Assembly: GCA_916613615.1 (NCBI GenBank) | Contig: OU744732.1 | Coordinates: 60,587,227 to 60,651,226, forward strand | Length of the DNA: 64,000 bases | From: Steromphala cineraria | Lineage: Eukaryota > Mollusca > Gastropoda > Trochida > Trochidae | Direction of reading: 5' to 3' | Shown here: in pieces, positions 49,701 to 60,019 of the stretch | Numbering within the stretch: position 1 is the stretch's first letter | How the letters are laid out: each line of letters begins with the position of its first letter | The notes under the pieces: generated by a model | The model's input: only the letters and a program-made list of their open reading frames with translations | What the model was told of the DNA's origin: nothing | Databases searched by the model: none | Made by a program: the position numbers and the translations under genes

Positions 49701-50350
49701 CACTGGAGGGAATACGCAACTCAAAACATGAAAAGTAACCAAGCGAAGTTAAAAATACACTATTTCAGTTAAATGGGATGTTTACATTATGGGACACATA
49801 ATTATGGGTTTGTAATGATTTTAGTGTATGCAATTAAGTAGTATAGGAGTCGGAATCTTTGGGGGACTGGCTCGACTTGCCAGAAAAAATATGTTAATAT
49901 CTGTACCGAATGTACTTTTCAAAATGGGTTCCAAGAAACATGTAGCGATGCCTTGAAAATGATTGTTTTCAGAGATGTATGCTCAATATGTTTACGTATC
50001 ATGTAGAATGTTATTAAATGATACTGTAGGAATAAACGATTGTATTTATTCTCCTGATAGACACGAAAACAACTTCTAAAAATATGTTACTCATCCATTC
50101 GTTGCAAGCAAATCTGAATATGGTCTGCAAATAACAGGTTTACTACAGAAAAATGGGAAAGATGAGAATAAATTCTTTTCAAATTCAATCAAAGACCAAA
50201 TATTAATCGTTTAAAATCAATTGATTAATGATAAACGACTAAGTTTAAGATTGAAATTGATGCAAAAACGACTACTATTTGTATTCATAAATATTATCAT
50301 TTAATGAATCTTGTCATGGAAATTGATATTCAATTTCAGCACGAATTTGC
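46790..50350 (+). other. Gene 3 downstream flank, no gene seen
   Basis: Alignable to 32,820-37,055 in unit A, except for the A-specific insertion at 36,316-36,745 and several shorter private stretches. No splice-supported exon or RNA gene was recognised. Confidence 0.55.
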
Positions 50351-50472
50351 AAATACATTCACTTTTAACTAAGTCAGGCTTATATACGCTTATATCTAAC
50401 TACTTTTTACATGAAAATAATCAATTTACCTAGAATAAAGTCAAATCAAATTGTAACTTTTCAAATGATGTA

Positions 50473-50873
50473 AAGGAGCCACTCCATGAGTTGTTTGGGT
50501 CTTATATGCGAAACATTACCAATGGTATAATCTGATCGAGATACATTGAATGTTGCAGTAGAATTATTTTGAAGCTTATTTAATAAAAAAAAAAGTGGTT
50601 TGAAGTTACGATTGTGATCTAAAACAAGACGATGACACGTGTCAATAAGTCAAATTTAAGTTTGGAAATATACCTAAAAGAGTCAGAATGACAGTTACTT
50701 TTTGATGGTGTTTGGTAGGTTAAATAACTTGTTATCAAGTATTTAACATAGAATTGCCATTTACTGAATAAAAATGTTTTTTTTTGTAAAAATTTTAATC
50801 ATTAATTATTCCATTTAAGTTCGTATCCAAGCAAAACGATAAACAAAACAAACAACAATGGCGGAGTGGCTCT
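50473..50873. mobile_element. MITE with AAAGGAGCCACTCC ends (unit B only)
   Basis: The left end AAAGGAGCCACTCCATGAG and reversed right end AAAGAGCCACTCCGCCATTG form a short imperfect TIR of about 13 bp, with a further weakly paired GTTGTTT beyond. The interior is AT-rich with a T8-9 tract and no ORF. It lies in the stretch 50,352-50,955 where unit A has different sequence. No clear target duplication was found. Confidence 0.55.
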
Positions 50874-51002
50874 TTGGGAGCTAACATGCTTTCATTTTAA
50901 TGTTTGAAAACTTAAATTTTCCATTTATGTAACTTGTACATTTTACACAGTAATTAGTGCGAAGGTATACCTAGGGGCTGGACGTCTTTTAATCTAATAT
51001 TC

Positions 51003-51296
51003 CCACCACTGGACTCATTACCTTATCGTGGTGTGGTGGTTTGAGTGCTTTGACGACCCCGAGAGCTATGCCAGGTAGGGTCACCCAAGCTGGTCAGGTC
51101 GACGGGTAGAAGCCAGACCAAAAGTGAGTCCTTCTCAAACCTGCTTTCTATCTCTTACTATGCCTTTCTTTCCGTCTTTTCCCTCATCCTGTCGATCCCT
51201 TTCTCTCTGATCTGTCTACTCTCTTTTGGATGGCAACACCCACGTGTTTAATAACTGAAATATTGTTCAAAACACGTAAAACACCAACTCACTCAC
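51003..51296 (+). mobile_element. SINE-like retroposon with 13-bp target duplication
   Basis: A 294-bp insert is flanked by perfect direct repeats TAATCTAATATTC at 50,990-51,002 and 51,297-51,309. It starts CCACCACTGGACTC, includes CGTGGTGTGGTGG and CAGGTAGGGTCACCC, and ends with a CGTAAAACACCAACTCACTCACT tail region of short ACTC repeats. The target duplication length and tail indicate LINE-mediated insertion. The homologous place in unit A (about 38,372) has no insert, so it postdates the duplication. The GGTAGGGTCACCC-type head resembles conserved untranslated heads of some non-LTR elements, by recollection. The ACTC tail resembles gastropod repeats. Confidence 0.85.
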
Positions 51297-51587
51297 TAAT
51301 CTAATATTCAGAATTCAAACCATATTAAAGAATTTATTTGAAATCCTTTATAAGCATATATTTCGCTAATTTATCAAAAATTATCATTATGACGATCCAT
51401 ATGGCAGCTCGAAGTACCTGGAAATTCTAGGGCTTCATTTATTTAATAAATGGAGTATAGTTTTGCCCTATACTATTATATTTAAAAAACCAGGCCGAGT
51501 TGTTTCACGTTTTAATAGTTATAAATATATATTTCATAAATCATATACGGCCGCGAATTGATAATCTACGATTAGGGCCAAGGCTAG

Positions 51588-51617
51588 TGACGTCATAGCC
51601 AAGTGTTACTGACGTCA
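51588..51617. promoter_or_regulatory. Paired CRE palindromes (unit B)
   Basis: TGACGTCA at 51,588-51,595 and 51,610-51,617, with the same 22-bp spacing as in unit A and the same downstream GGGCGGCGCC. Both octamers are unchanged between units while neighbouring bases differ, which is weakly suggestive of constraint. Confidence 0.35.
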
Positions 51618-52282
51618 TGGGCCATTGTTTCGTGATTTCTTTCAATAACTATACTTTATTGCGAAATAAAAGGTGGGCGGCGCCTTTGATCTTTACGGGA
51701 ACAATACTAGAACTTTCGATAATTTAATTGCTTACCACTTAATCTCAGTGCTAATGTGACAGTGTCAGATAACCTCTGTATAAAACAAGCAAAAGCACTC
51801 ACACCCACAGCCATAGAATACTTAGTTTCTGTCTATAAGTGAGACTGACGGACTACTTCCTTAGCAAAGCAGATGGCAGTTAGATATTTTCTTAAAATAC
51901 CGGATATGATTTTCCGATAATGGCACAGCTTTGGGCAGCAAAAACTTTACTTCAATGCCTGTATGAACATTTGTGTTTGCAATTGACATGATAGAAATAC
52001 GCATACGTGTGTTTTATTTCTGCAATAAAAAATCATGAAATAGAATTCAATGATATTTGATTTTTACATATAACGGTTGTATTGAGTTCAACGCTGTTTC
52101 AATTTAAGATTTAAATCAAAATCTCTTTTTTACAAAACACCCAAGGATATGCAAATAATCCAACAAATTTCATGCACGGTTTCAAGATTAATGGACATTT
52201 CATGTATCTGCAGGCAACATTGTTTAATATCGAATTCAAAGTTGCATTTATTTGTGATACCTCGGTTGGGAGAGAATATTTT

Positions 52283-52340
52283 CTCTTCTTACATCTACAA
52301 CATGTTATACCTCAAAAGAAAGAAGTTATCTCAATAAAGT
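52283..52340 (+). repeat. Displaced copy of the gene 2/3 3' UTR end
   Basis: ACAACATGTTATACCTCAAA then AGTTATCTCAATAAAGT matches 46,747-46,791 downstream of gene 3 almost exactly, including the AATAAA. It is fused on the left to the duplicated block and on the right to the TCCG element at GTGGGATATAG. Confidence 0.75.
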
Positions 52341-53051
52341 GGGATATAGTCATCACCCTGTCCGTCTGTATGTCCGTCCGTCCGTCCGTCCGTCTGTCCG
52401 TCCGTAATCATTTCGTTTCCGGAGCAGAACTCAAAAACCGGTCCACATATCTTTCTGAAACTTTACATGTGTATTGCCCACCTACTTAAGTGGTGCCTTT
52501 TGATATTTTCAAATTTCTGAAAATTTTATTTTTTATTATTTCCATGGAAACGGCTCTTTTTTGGACTCTGTTCATGAAAGGTTTCGTTTCCAGAGCAGAA
52601 CTCAAAAACCGGTCCACATATCTTTCTTAAACTTTACATGTGTATTGCCCACCTACTGAAGTGGTGCCTTTTGATATTTTCACATTTCTGAAAATTTTAT
52701 TTTTTATTGTTTCCATGGAAACTGCTCTTATTTGGACTCTGTTCATGAAAGGTTTCGTTTCCGGAGCAGAACTCAAAAACCGGTCCACATATCTTTCATA
52801 AACTTTTCAGGTGTATTGCCCACCTACTGAAGTGGTGCCTTTTGATATTTTCACATTTCTGAAAATTTTATTTATTATCATTTCCATGGAAACGGCTCTT
52901 ATTTGGACTCTGTTCATGAAAGGTTTCGTTTCATATTAGATTATACTATTATGAACCTTGCTTGAAAAAATTACAATTATCTTTCAAAGGTTTACATCTT
53001 ACGATAACATGTGGAACCGGTGGGATATGTCATCTTCTGATGACTCTTGTT
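52339..53051 (+). mobile_element. (TCCG)n-type dispersed repeat, three-unit subtype
   Basis: Starts GTGGGATATAGTCATCACC, then (GTCC)n. It has three ~172-bp units, each with GGAGCAGAACTCAAAAACCG, GTATTGCCCACCTACT and CCATGGAAAC. It ends in GGTGGGATATGTCATC and GACTCTTGTT, sharing the CTTGTT terminus with the other TCCG subtypes in this window. Present only in unit B. Confidence 0.75.
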
Positions 53052-53202
53052 ACATATAACGGTTGTATTGAGTTCAATTTAAGATTTAAATATAATTCTC
53101 TTTTTTACAAAACACCCAAGGATATGCAAATAATCCAACAAATTCCATGCACGGTTTCAAGAGTAATTGACATTTCATGTATCGGCAGGCAAAATTGTTT
53201 AA

Positions 53203-53216
53203 CCCTTACGATGCGG
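53203..53216 (+). repeat. piggyBac left terminal inverted repeat
   Basis: CCCTTACGATGCGG directly after TTAA. The CCC start is characteristic of piggyBac-superfamily ends. The following GGAGCGGTAT does not match the right end. Confidence 0.93.
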
Positions 53217-53454
53217 GGAGCGGTATATTTCCGTGCCAAATATAAACTGGCGCGCAAGCCCTCTAGGCGAAATCCGGAGTCCGGACTCTAACTTTCACGA
53301 GAAGGCAAAAATTTACTGCAAGCAGTTTTGGCGGCTCCCGGATTGCTCGTAATTATTTTCCGCGCCTCGCTAAACGCCGTTGTTTTATGAAAATTGGTTT
53401 AACTGGCGCAGACAGCGAGCCCCGTGAAAACATGTATTTTCTCTGTTGAATTGT

Positions 53455-55545
53455 TGACAAAAAGCAGACAAAATGTGTTCTTTTGCGCTTGATATTTCAT
53501 TAACCAAGTGGCGCGCTCTAACACATGATATATCGATGGAAAGAGAATAAAATTGTCTTCAATTTGGTGTATAATTTGTATATGCGCAGTTGCAAATAAT
53601 TGTACTATAAAGGCCGTAAAAGGCCGCAAAAGCAGACAAAATGTGTTCTTTCGCGCTTGATATTTCACTAACCAAGTGGCGCGCTCTAACATATGATATA
53701 TCGATGGAAAGAGAATAAAATTGTCTTCAATTTGGTGTATAATTTGTATATACGCAGTTTTCAAATAATTGTACTAAAAAATATTTAAAAGTTTTCGACT
53801 TTCGTGCATGATATTTCACTAACCAAGTGGCGCGCTCTACCACATGATATATCGATGGAAAGAGAATAAAATTGTCTTCAATTTGGTGTATAATTTGTAT
53901 ATGCGCAGTTGCAAATAATTGTACTATAAAGGCCGTAAAAGGCCGCAAAAACAGCCAAAATGTGTTCTTTCGCGCTTGATATTTCACTAACCAAGTGGCG
54001 CGCTCTACCACATGATATATCGATGGAAAGAGAATAAAATTGTCTTCAATTTGGTGTATAATTTGTATATGCGCAGTTGCAAATAATTGTACTATAAAGG
54101 CCGTAAAAGGCCGCAAAAGCAGACAAAATGTGTTCTTTCGCGCTTGATATTTCACTAACCAAGTGGCGCGCTCTAACACATGATATATCGATGGAAAGAG
54201 AATAAAATTGTCTTCAATTTGGTGTATAATTTGTATATGCGCAGTTTTCAAATAATTGTACTAAAAAATATTTCAAAATGTGTTCTTTCGCGCTTGATAT
54301 TTCACTAACCCAGTGGCGCGCTCTACCACATGATATATCGATGGAAAGAGAATAAAATTGTCTTCAATTTGGTGTATAATTTGCATATGCGCAGTTTCAA
54401 ATAATTGCACTATAAAGGCCACAAAAGGCCGCAAAAGGCCGCAAAAACAGCCAAAATGTGTTCTTTCGCGCTTGATATGTCACTAACCAAGTGGCGCGCT
54501 CTACCACATGATATATCGATGGAAAGAGAATAAAATTGTCTTCAATTTGGTGTATAATTTGTATATGCGCAGTTGCAAATAATTGTACTATAAAGGCCGT
54601 AAAAGGCCGCAAAAGCAGACAAAATGTGTTCTTTCGCGCTTGATATTTCACTAACCAAGTGGCGCGCTCTACCACATGATATATCGATGGAAAGAGAATA
54701 AAATTGTCTTCAATTTGGTGTATAATTTGTATATGCGCAGTTTTCAAATAATTGTACTAAAAAATATTTCAAAATGTGTTCTTTCGCGCTTGATATTTCA
54801 CTAACCAAGTGGCGCCCTCTACCACATGATATATCGATGGAAAGAGAATAAAATTGTCTTCAATTTGGTGTATAATTTGCATATGCGCAGTTTCAAATAA
54901 TTGCACTATAAAGGCCACAAAAGGCCGCAAAAGGCCGCAAAAGCAGACAAAATGTGTTCTTTCACGCTCGATATTTCACTAACCAAGTGGCGCGCTCTAA
55001 CACATGATATATCGATGGAAAGAGAATAAAATTGTCTTCAATTTGGTGTATAATTTGTATATGCGCAGTTGCAAATAATTGCACTATAAAGGCCGCAAAA
55101 AGCCGCAAAAGCAAACAAAATGTGTTCTTTCGCGCTCGATATTTCACTAACCAAGTGGCGCGCTCTACCACATGATATATCGATGGAAAGAGAATAAAAT
55201 TGTCTTCAATTTGGTGTATAATTTGTATATGCGCAGTTGCAAATAATTGTACTAAAAATATTTAAAAGTTTTCGACTTTCGTGCATGATATTTCAATAAC
55301 AAATTGGCGCGCTATAAAACATGATATATCGATGGAAAGAGAATAAAATTGTCTTCAATTTGGTGTATAATTTGTATATGCGCAGTTGCAAATAATTGTA
55401 CTATGAAGGCCGCAAAAAAAAAGCTTTTGCGCTTGATATTTTACTAACCAAGTGGCGCGCTATAAAGCAAGATATATCGATGGAAAGAGAATAAAAGTGC
55501 CATCATTTTGGTATATCATATGTATATGCGCAAAGAGAAATAAAG
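53455..55545 (+). repeat. Left internal satellite array of piggyBac, ~13 units
   Basis: GATATATCGATGGAAAGAG recurs 13 times at intervals of about 148-180 bp (mean near 162). Each unit also has AACCAAGTGGCGCGCTCTA, AAAATTGTCTTCAATTTGG and TATATGCGCAGTT, separated by variable AAGGCCG(C/T)AAAAG spacers. Length variation comes mostly from the spacer. Because several periods keep frame, long minus-strand ORFs run through it, but they are products of the repeat. Confidence 0.92.
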
Positions 55546-57170
55546 ATGCAAGAAGCCCCGCAAAATGTGTGTAGGTCTTTTTGACATAAAACATTTTTTC
55601 CGGTTTTTAGTCATGACGTAATGGGAAACTTGTCCCATTACCAAACTTACATGATCGGGTTGCGATGACGTCAGAGGTTCCGAACCACTTCCGGGCATCG
55701 AAATTTTTTTCCGGGTCTCGGCATGAGGTAATGGGAACGTTTTCCCATGACGAAAGGGACGTCCGAGTGTTCTGACCACTTCCGGCCATCGGAAATTTTG
55801 TCCCGGGTCTCGCCATGATGTAATGGGAAAGTTGTCCCATGACCACATTCACACTATCGGGTTTTGAGCACGATCGTGCTTTTGTTCTACTTTTCCGAGA
55901 CCACCCGGCGGTATGGGCTTTTTTTGGGCCACTTTCACTCTCGGGTTATGACGAAGGCCGGAGATTTTGACCACTTCCGAGCTTCGCCGTGAGGTATGGA
56001 CTTTTTTCCCATGAAAAATCGAGCGTACTCGGAGTTTTCTTTCGAGGATTTTCAATATTTTTAGTGCGGGCCTCGCCACGAGACATGGTACAAATTTACC
56101 CTTAGCCCCCAAAGCTAAAAACTGTCGAAGCGAAAGTTTGCTTCCAGTTCTGCCTAAAAAGTTATAACTCGGAAACAGAAATATTGTCATGATCGAGACG
56201 CTTTTTCCGACTGTAGTCGTTTTTGTGAGAAAAATTTCCCACTAAATTTCGGCTGCACTCGGGTTTTTTAGAACTGCGTGAACATTTTTGTTTGTGATGC
56301 CATTTGCTGAAACTGCACATGTCCAAACTTTGAGTGTCAATGTCTACCCTTTCACGTCCCTGGAAGAAAGGAGAAGTTACTAATTATTGAAATATTTACA
56401 TAAAACCGTTTTCGTCAATAACAAAATAAAAAAAATTTATTTGTGAAAAGTGACTTATTGGAGAGGTGGAAAAGTCGGGGCTCTATCTGCGGTATAAATG
56501 TTGTTGACGCGAAGCAATCGGTTTTTGACTTATTCAACTTTTTCGGAGACCGAGAATTTTCTCCCGAGAGGGACGGAACGTTTGTGGGAATTTTTCCCAT
56601 GAAAAATCGAGGGTGCTCGGAACATTCATTCGAGAATTTTCACTATTTCTAGTGCGGGCCTCGCCGCAAACCATGGGAAAAATTGACCCTTAGCACCCAA
56701 ACTTTCAAAATCAATATCATGTTTAGTGAAATTCAAAAACTATTTTCGGTGTTATTCCGAGGTCTGAAACATTTTCCTTATATGTCGGGCGAGGTCCTTC
56801 CATTCGAGAACAACCAATTTCATGGGCAACGTTGCCCAGTGCCTCGGATTTCAGAACACAAAGTCCGAGAGATTGCTTTCGCGCTTGATATTTCACTAAC
56901 CAAGCGGCGCGCTCTAACACATGAGATATCGTTGGAAAGAGGATGAAATTGCCTTCATTTTGGCATATCATTTGTATGTCCGCCCATGCAAATAATTATA
57001 CTATAAAGGCCGCAAAAGTATGTACTTTCGCGCTTGATATTTCACTAACCAAGCGGCGCGCTCTAACACACGATATATCGTTGGAAAGAGAATAAAAGTG
57101 CCATCATTTTGGTATATCATATGTATATGCGCAAAGAGAAATAAAGATGCAAGAAGCCCCGCAAAATGTG
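55546..57170. repeat. CG-richer degenerate repeat region of piggyBac
   Basis: Contains ~100-bp imperfect units with CCGGGTCTCG(C/G)CATGA, GTAATGGGAA and CCCATGAC, grading into further TTTTTCCCATGAAAAATCGA repeats. Two more units of the left satellite type lie at 56,870-57,160. An ~84-bp stretch (GTGCCATCATTTTGGTATATC through GCCCCGCAAAATGTGT) is identical at about 55,497-55,575 and 57,099-57,172. No gene recognised. Confidence 0.7.
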
Positions 57171-57621
57171 TTGATGTCCTTTTTTTGACATCGGCAATTT
57201 TGTTTGGGTTTCGCCGCGACGCTGCGGCGGTTAGGTCCGTGGAACCTATCAAAAGTTGCAAAACTTTTGTAATCCACAACTGACAATCAGAGCTTCCCTG
57301 ACGTAGATGGTTGTTTCGTTCGCGACTCGCCAACTCGTCGCCTAGGAAGTCAGAAGAAAGCCCAGGTTTTCGACTTTTGGGGAGTCGTATGAATAAAAGA
57401 CCCGGGGTTAGCCGGGACAGTCATGAAACGTCCAAATATGTGAATTTTACCATTGCCTTTGGTGCCGTCGGCGCCGATGGTGTGATTGTTTCAAATACTT
57501 TGGAATGACGGCAAATGAATGTCCATGAGGCTCACACTGATTTTCTCTGTAAAATGCTCCTGAGTTGTTCTTACTTGCACATGTCTAAATCTGTTTCAAT
57601 CTATTACAGATGATATAGAAG

Positions 57622-59601
57622 ATGCCAAGATTTAGAGGAAGGAGACCGAGGACTCGGAACTATGGGGGGCCGTATGCTTCAGACGACGAGTTCTCTTCCG
57701 AAGTCCATGCTGATGAAACTTCTGATATGGAAACTACTGATGATAGTGATGTGAATAGTGATAGTGATGGATTGGTATCGGACATGGACAGTGATCCAGA
57801 CATAAGGAACATTGCAAGACGTATACTAGCTGCTACGGCGAGCGCAGCTTCTGCTGGTTCTTCCACTGACGAGTTCGTTGACTTGGATGATCAAGACAGT
57901 GACACCTCTGATACAGGGGAGGGGGATTTTGCGGCAAACTGGAAGGACGGGCCGAGGCCACGTGGACGTGTTGATCTGCCTTTTACGGGACAGACTGGGC
58001 TGGGACAGTTCAAAGAATTGCCTGAGCAACCAAAACCTATTGACTATTTCGAAATGTTCTTACAAGAAGATGATTACGGATTAATGGCAACGGAAACCAA
58101 TAGATACTTTCACCAAGAATGCGACGACGAGGTCCTCCCGCCCAAGTCAAGAATGCGCCAGTGGAAGGATACGAATGCTGAGGAAATGAAAGTATTCGTA
58201 GCGATGACTATCGCCATGTCCTTAGTTGTACAGAGGAACTTTTCAGAGTATTGGTCGACTAGTGATGTTACCTCGACGCCTTTCTTCCCAAAGTGTATGC
58301 CTAGAGACAGGTTTTGGTTGTTGCTCACGTTTCTTCACTTATCTGATAACAGTACAATGCCAGGACGAAACACACCACAGTTTTCCCCACTCAATAAACT
58401 TGGAATATTGTATAACCGCATCATACATCGGTTCTCAAGAGTTTATATACCGCATCAACATATCTCAGTTGATGAGGGATTGGTGCCTTGGAAAGGCAAC
58501 CTCAGCTTCAAGGTTTACAACCCTGACAAACCTAAGAAGTATGGCATCAAGGCTTACATGTTGTGTGACTCGCACAATGGATACGTCTGTAAATTCAAAC
58601 TCTACACTGGAAGAACCAACGAAGTTTCTATTGGAGGGAAAACGTATGATTTGGTCATGGATTTGGTCAAAGATTACTCTCGGAAGGGATATCATGTTTA
58701 CATGGACAATTTCTATTCATCTGTGACATTGTACATCAATCTGTGGAAGTGTGGTTTCGGTGCGACGGGGACTTTGCGAGGAAATAGGAGCGGAATCCCA
58801 GTCAAACTGAAGAGAAAAACGAAGAAACCAGTGAAAGGTTCTATGTTGCAGCAACACAACAAAGAACTTCTGATCGTCAGGTATGAGGACAGAAAGTCAG
58901 TCTTGCTTATGTCCACTGTTGAGGACACGGAAGATGTCGAGTCGGGAAGGAAGAACAGGGTGACTGGAGAACCAATTACAAAACCTCGGATCGTTCATGA
59001 ATACAACAAGTACATGGGTGGCGTCGACCGGGCCGGTCAGATGTTGTCGTACACACCGTTCAAGATGAAAACTCTAAAGTGGTGGAAGCGTGTGTGGTTT
59101 CATATCCTCAACGTTGCTCTTTTGAATGCCTACGTTCTGTACAAAGAACTCTCCAAAGATAAAACACTAAAGACAAACAGAGAATTTAGAAAAGAAATAG
59201 TTCAACACATCATAACATTTGCCGACAGAGATAAGGTTGCATCTCTCGGCAGACGTCCCCGGGGTCGGCGATGTACGACCGACGACAGTATTGTACGCCT
59301 GCATGGCCGTCACTTTCCTTCAAAGATCGAGCCTGTAGGAAGAAAGAAGAATTTGTCACGCACCTGTGTTGTATGTTCTAAAGCCAGACGTGAACTCTTG
59401 CGGCGTGGAGCGGCAGCTGCCAACCAGCCAGCAAGAAAGAAGAAAAGAGTAGGAAGAGAATCTTGTTTCGAGTGTCTAGACTGCAATGTTGCTTTGTGTG
59501 TAGAACCATGTTTCCGCCTATACCACACATCACAAGATTTCTGTAAAGCCTATATCAGTATGATAGAGAGGGAAGAGGAAGATGGGGATGAAGATAATTG
59601 A
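57622..59601 (+). CDS. piggyBac transposase, 659 aa
   Basis: Catalyses cut-and-paste transposition into TTAA. Residues 1-105 are acidic and Ser/Asp-rich; about 138-505 form the DDE_Tnp_1_7-type core. The conserved acidic triad is visible: Asp284 in ISVDEGLVPWKG, Asp362 in YMDNFYSS and Asp469 in YMGGVDRAGQ. The first spacing (78 residues) equals that of the moth enzyme, from memory. FKVYNPDKPKKYGIK after the first Asp is a typical family motif. The C-terminus (582-641) has the Cys-rich zinc finger: CVVC, then CFECLDCNVALCVEPCF and YH. The single ORF has no stops, and the ATG has A at -3. A CAG about 11 bases upstream could be a splice acceptor for a 5' UTR intron. It lies 4.4 kb from the left TIR and 2.9 kb from the right. 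It appears functional. Confidence 0.97.
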   Translation: MPRFRGRRPRTRNYGGPYASDDEFSSEVHADETSDMETTDDSDVNSDSDGLVSDMDSDPDIRNIARRILAATASAASAGSSTDEFVDLDDQDSDTSDTGEGDFAANWKDGPRPRGRVDLPFTGQTGLGQFKELPEQPKPIDYFEMFLQEDDYGLMATETNRYFHQECDDEVLPPKSRMRQWKDTNAEEMKVFVAMTIAMSLVVQRNFSEYWSTSDVTSTPFFPKCMPRDRFWLLLTFLHLSDNSTMPGRNTPQFSPLNKLGILYNRIIHRFSRVYIPHQHISVDEGLVPWKGNLSFKVYNPDKPKKYGIKAYMLCDSHNGYVCKFKLYTGRTNEVSIGGKTYDLVMDLVKDYSRKGYHVYMDNFYSSVTLYINLWKCGFGATGTLRGNRSGIPVKLKRKTKKPVKGSMLQQHNKELLIVRYEDRKSVLLMSTVEDTEDVESGRKNRVTGEPITKPRIVHEYNKYMGGVDRAGQMLSYTPFKMKTLKWWKRVWFHILNVALLNAYVLYKELSKDKTLKTNREFRKEIVQHIITFADRDKVASLGRRPRGRRCTTDDSIVRLHGRHFPSKIEPVGRKKNLSRTCVVCSKARRELLRRGAAAANQPARKKKRVGRESCFECLDCNVALCVEPCFRLYHTSQDFCKAYISMIEREEEDGDEDN

Positions 59602-59737
59602 AGAAAGAAAAAAGAAGTAGAAGTGTGGACTGAACTCTAGACCTTGTTAGGTTCTATAAAGCTGTTATTCGCACCTTTGAAGGTGATTATTGTTATACTT
59701 ATATATTTGTTGATTATATTGTACAAGCATTTATAAA

Positions 59738-59743
59738 AATAAA
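59738..59743 (+). terminator. Poly(A) signal of the transposase gene
   Basis: AATAAA 137 bp after the stop, followed by a T-rich tract. About 85 bp further, CCCCCACCCCTTC and GAAGGGGGTGGGG form an inverted repeat (about 59,826-59,874). Confidence 0.7.
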
Positions 59744-60019
59744 TTTTTCTTTTTTTATTTCGTAACAGAGACAGAGAAAGTCAATGTGAGCTGTCCGTGG
59801 AAGTTCAACTGAAGCCGCATCATGAACCCCCACCCCTTCTTTGGCACTATATACAATTTTGGAAGGGGGTGGGGATCAAATCATTTACATGATTGTAAAG
59901 AGCGAAGAACGAGCTTCAGTCCAATGTGTCATTTGTAAATGCGCACGAAAAACTAAAGAAACTGCAAGCTATCTGTCGGAAATATCAAACCTTTTCTCAA
60001 AAATGATTGGGGTTACCCA

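Larger units (their letters stand above)
52066..53198 (+). repeat. Local partial duplication around a TCCG element
   Basis: The sequence from ACATATAACGGTTGTATTGA at 52,066 (through CCAAGGATATGCAAATAATC and the CATGCACGGTTTCAAGA block, to about 52,283) is repeated at 53,052-53,198, where it runs into the piggyBac insertion and resumes at 62,498. Between the two copies lie a short gene 3 3' UTR-like stretch and a TCCG element. Unit A has one copy (39,150-39,380). Confidence 0.8.

Noticed and set aside
53399..55171. Long minus-strand open frames (up to ~174 codons) with repeated peptide motifs
   Set aside because: They run through the left piggyBac satellite, where unit spacing often keeps frame. 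Repetition of the peptide follows from repetition of the DNA, and there is no start context, splice pattern or independent support.
57001..57333. 110-codon minus-strand ORF upstream of the transposase
   Set aside because: It overlaps two satellite-type units within piggyBac. The recognisable peptide is the same repeat-derived one as in the left array.
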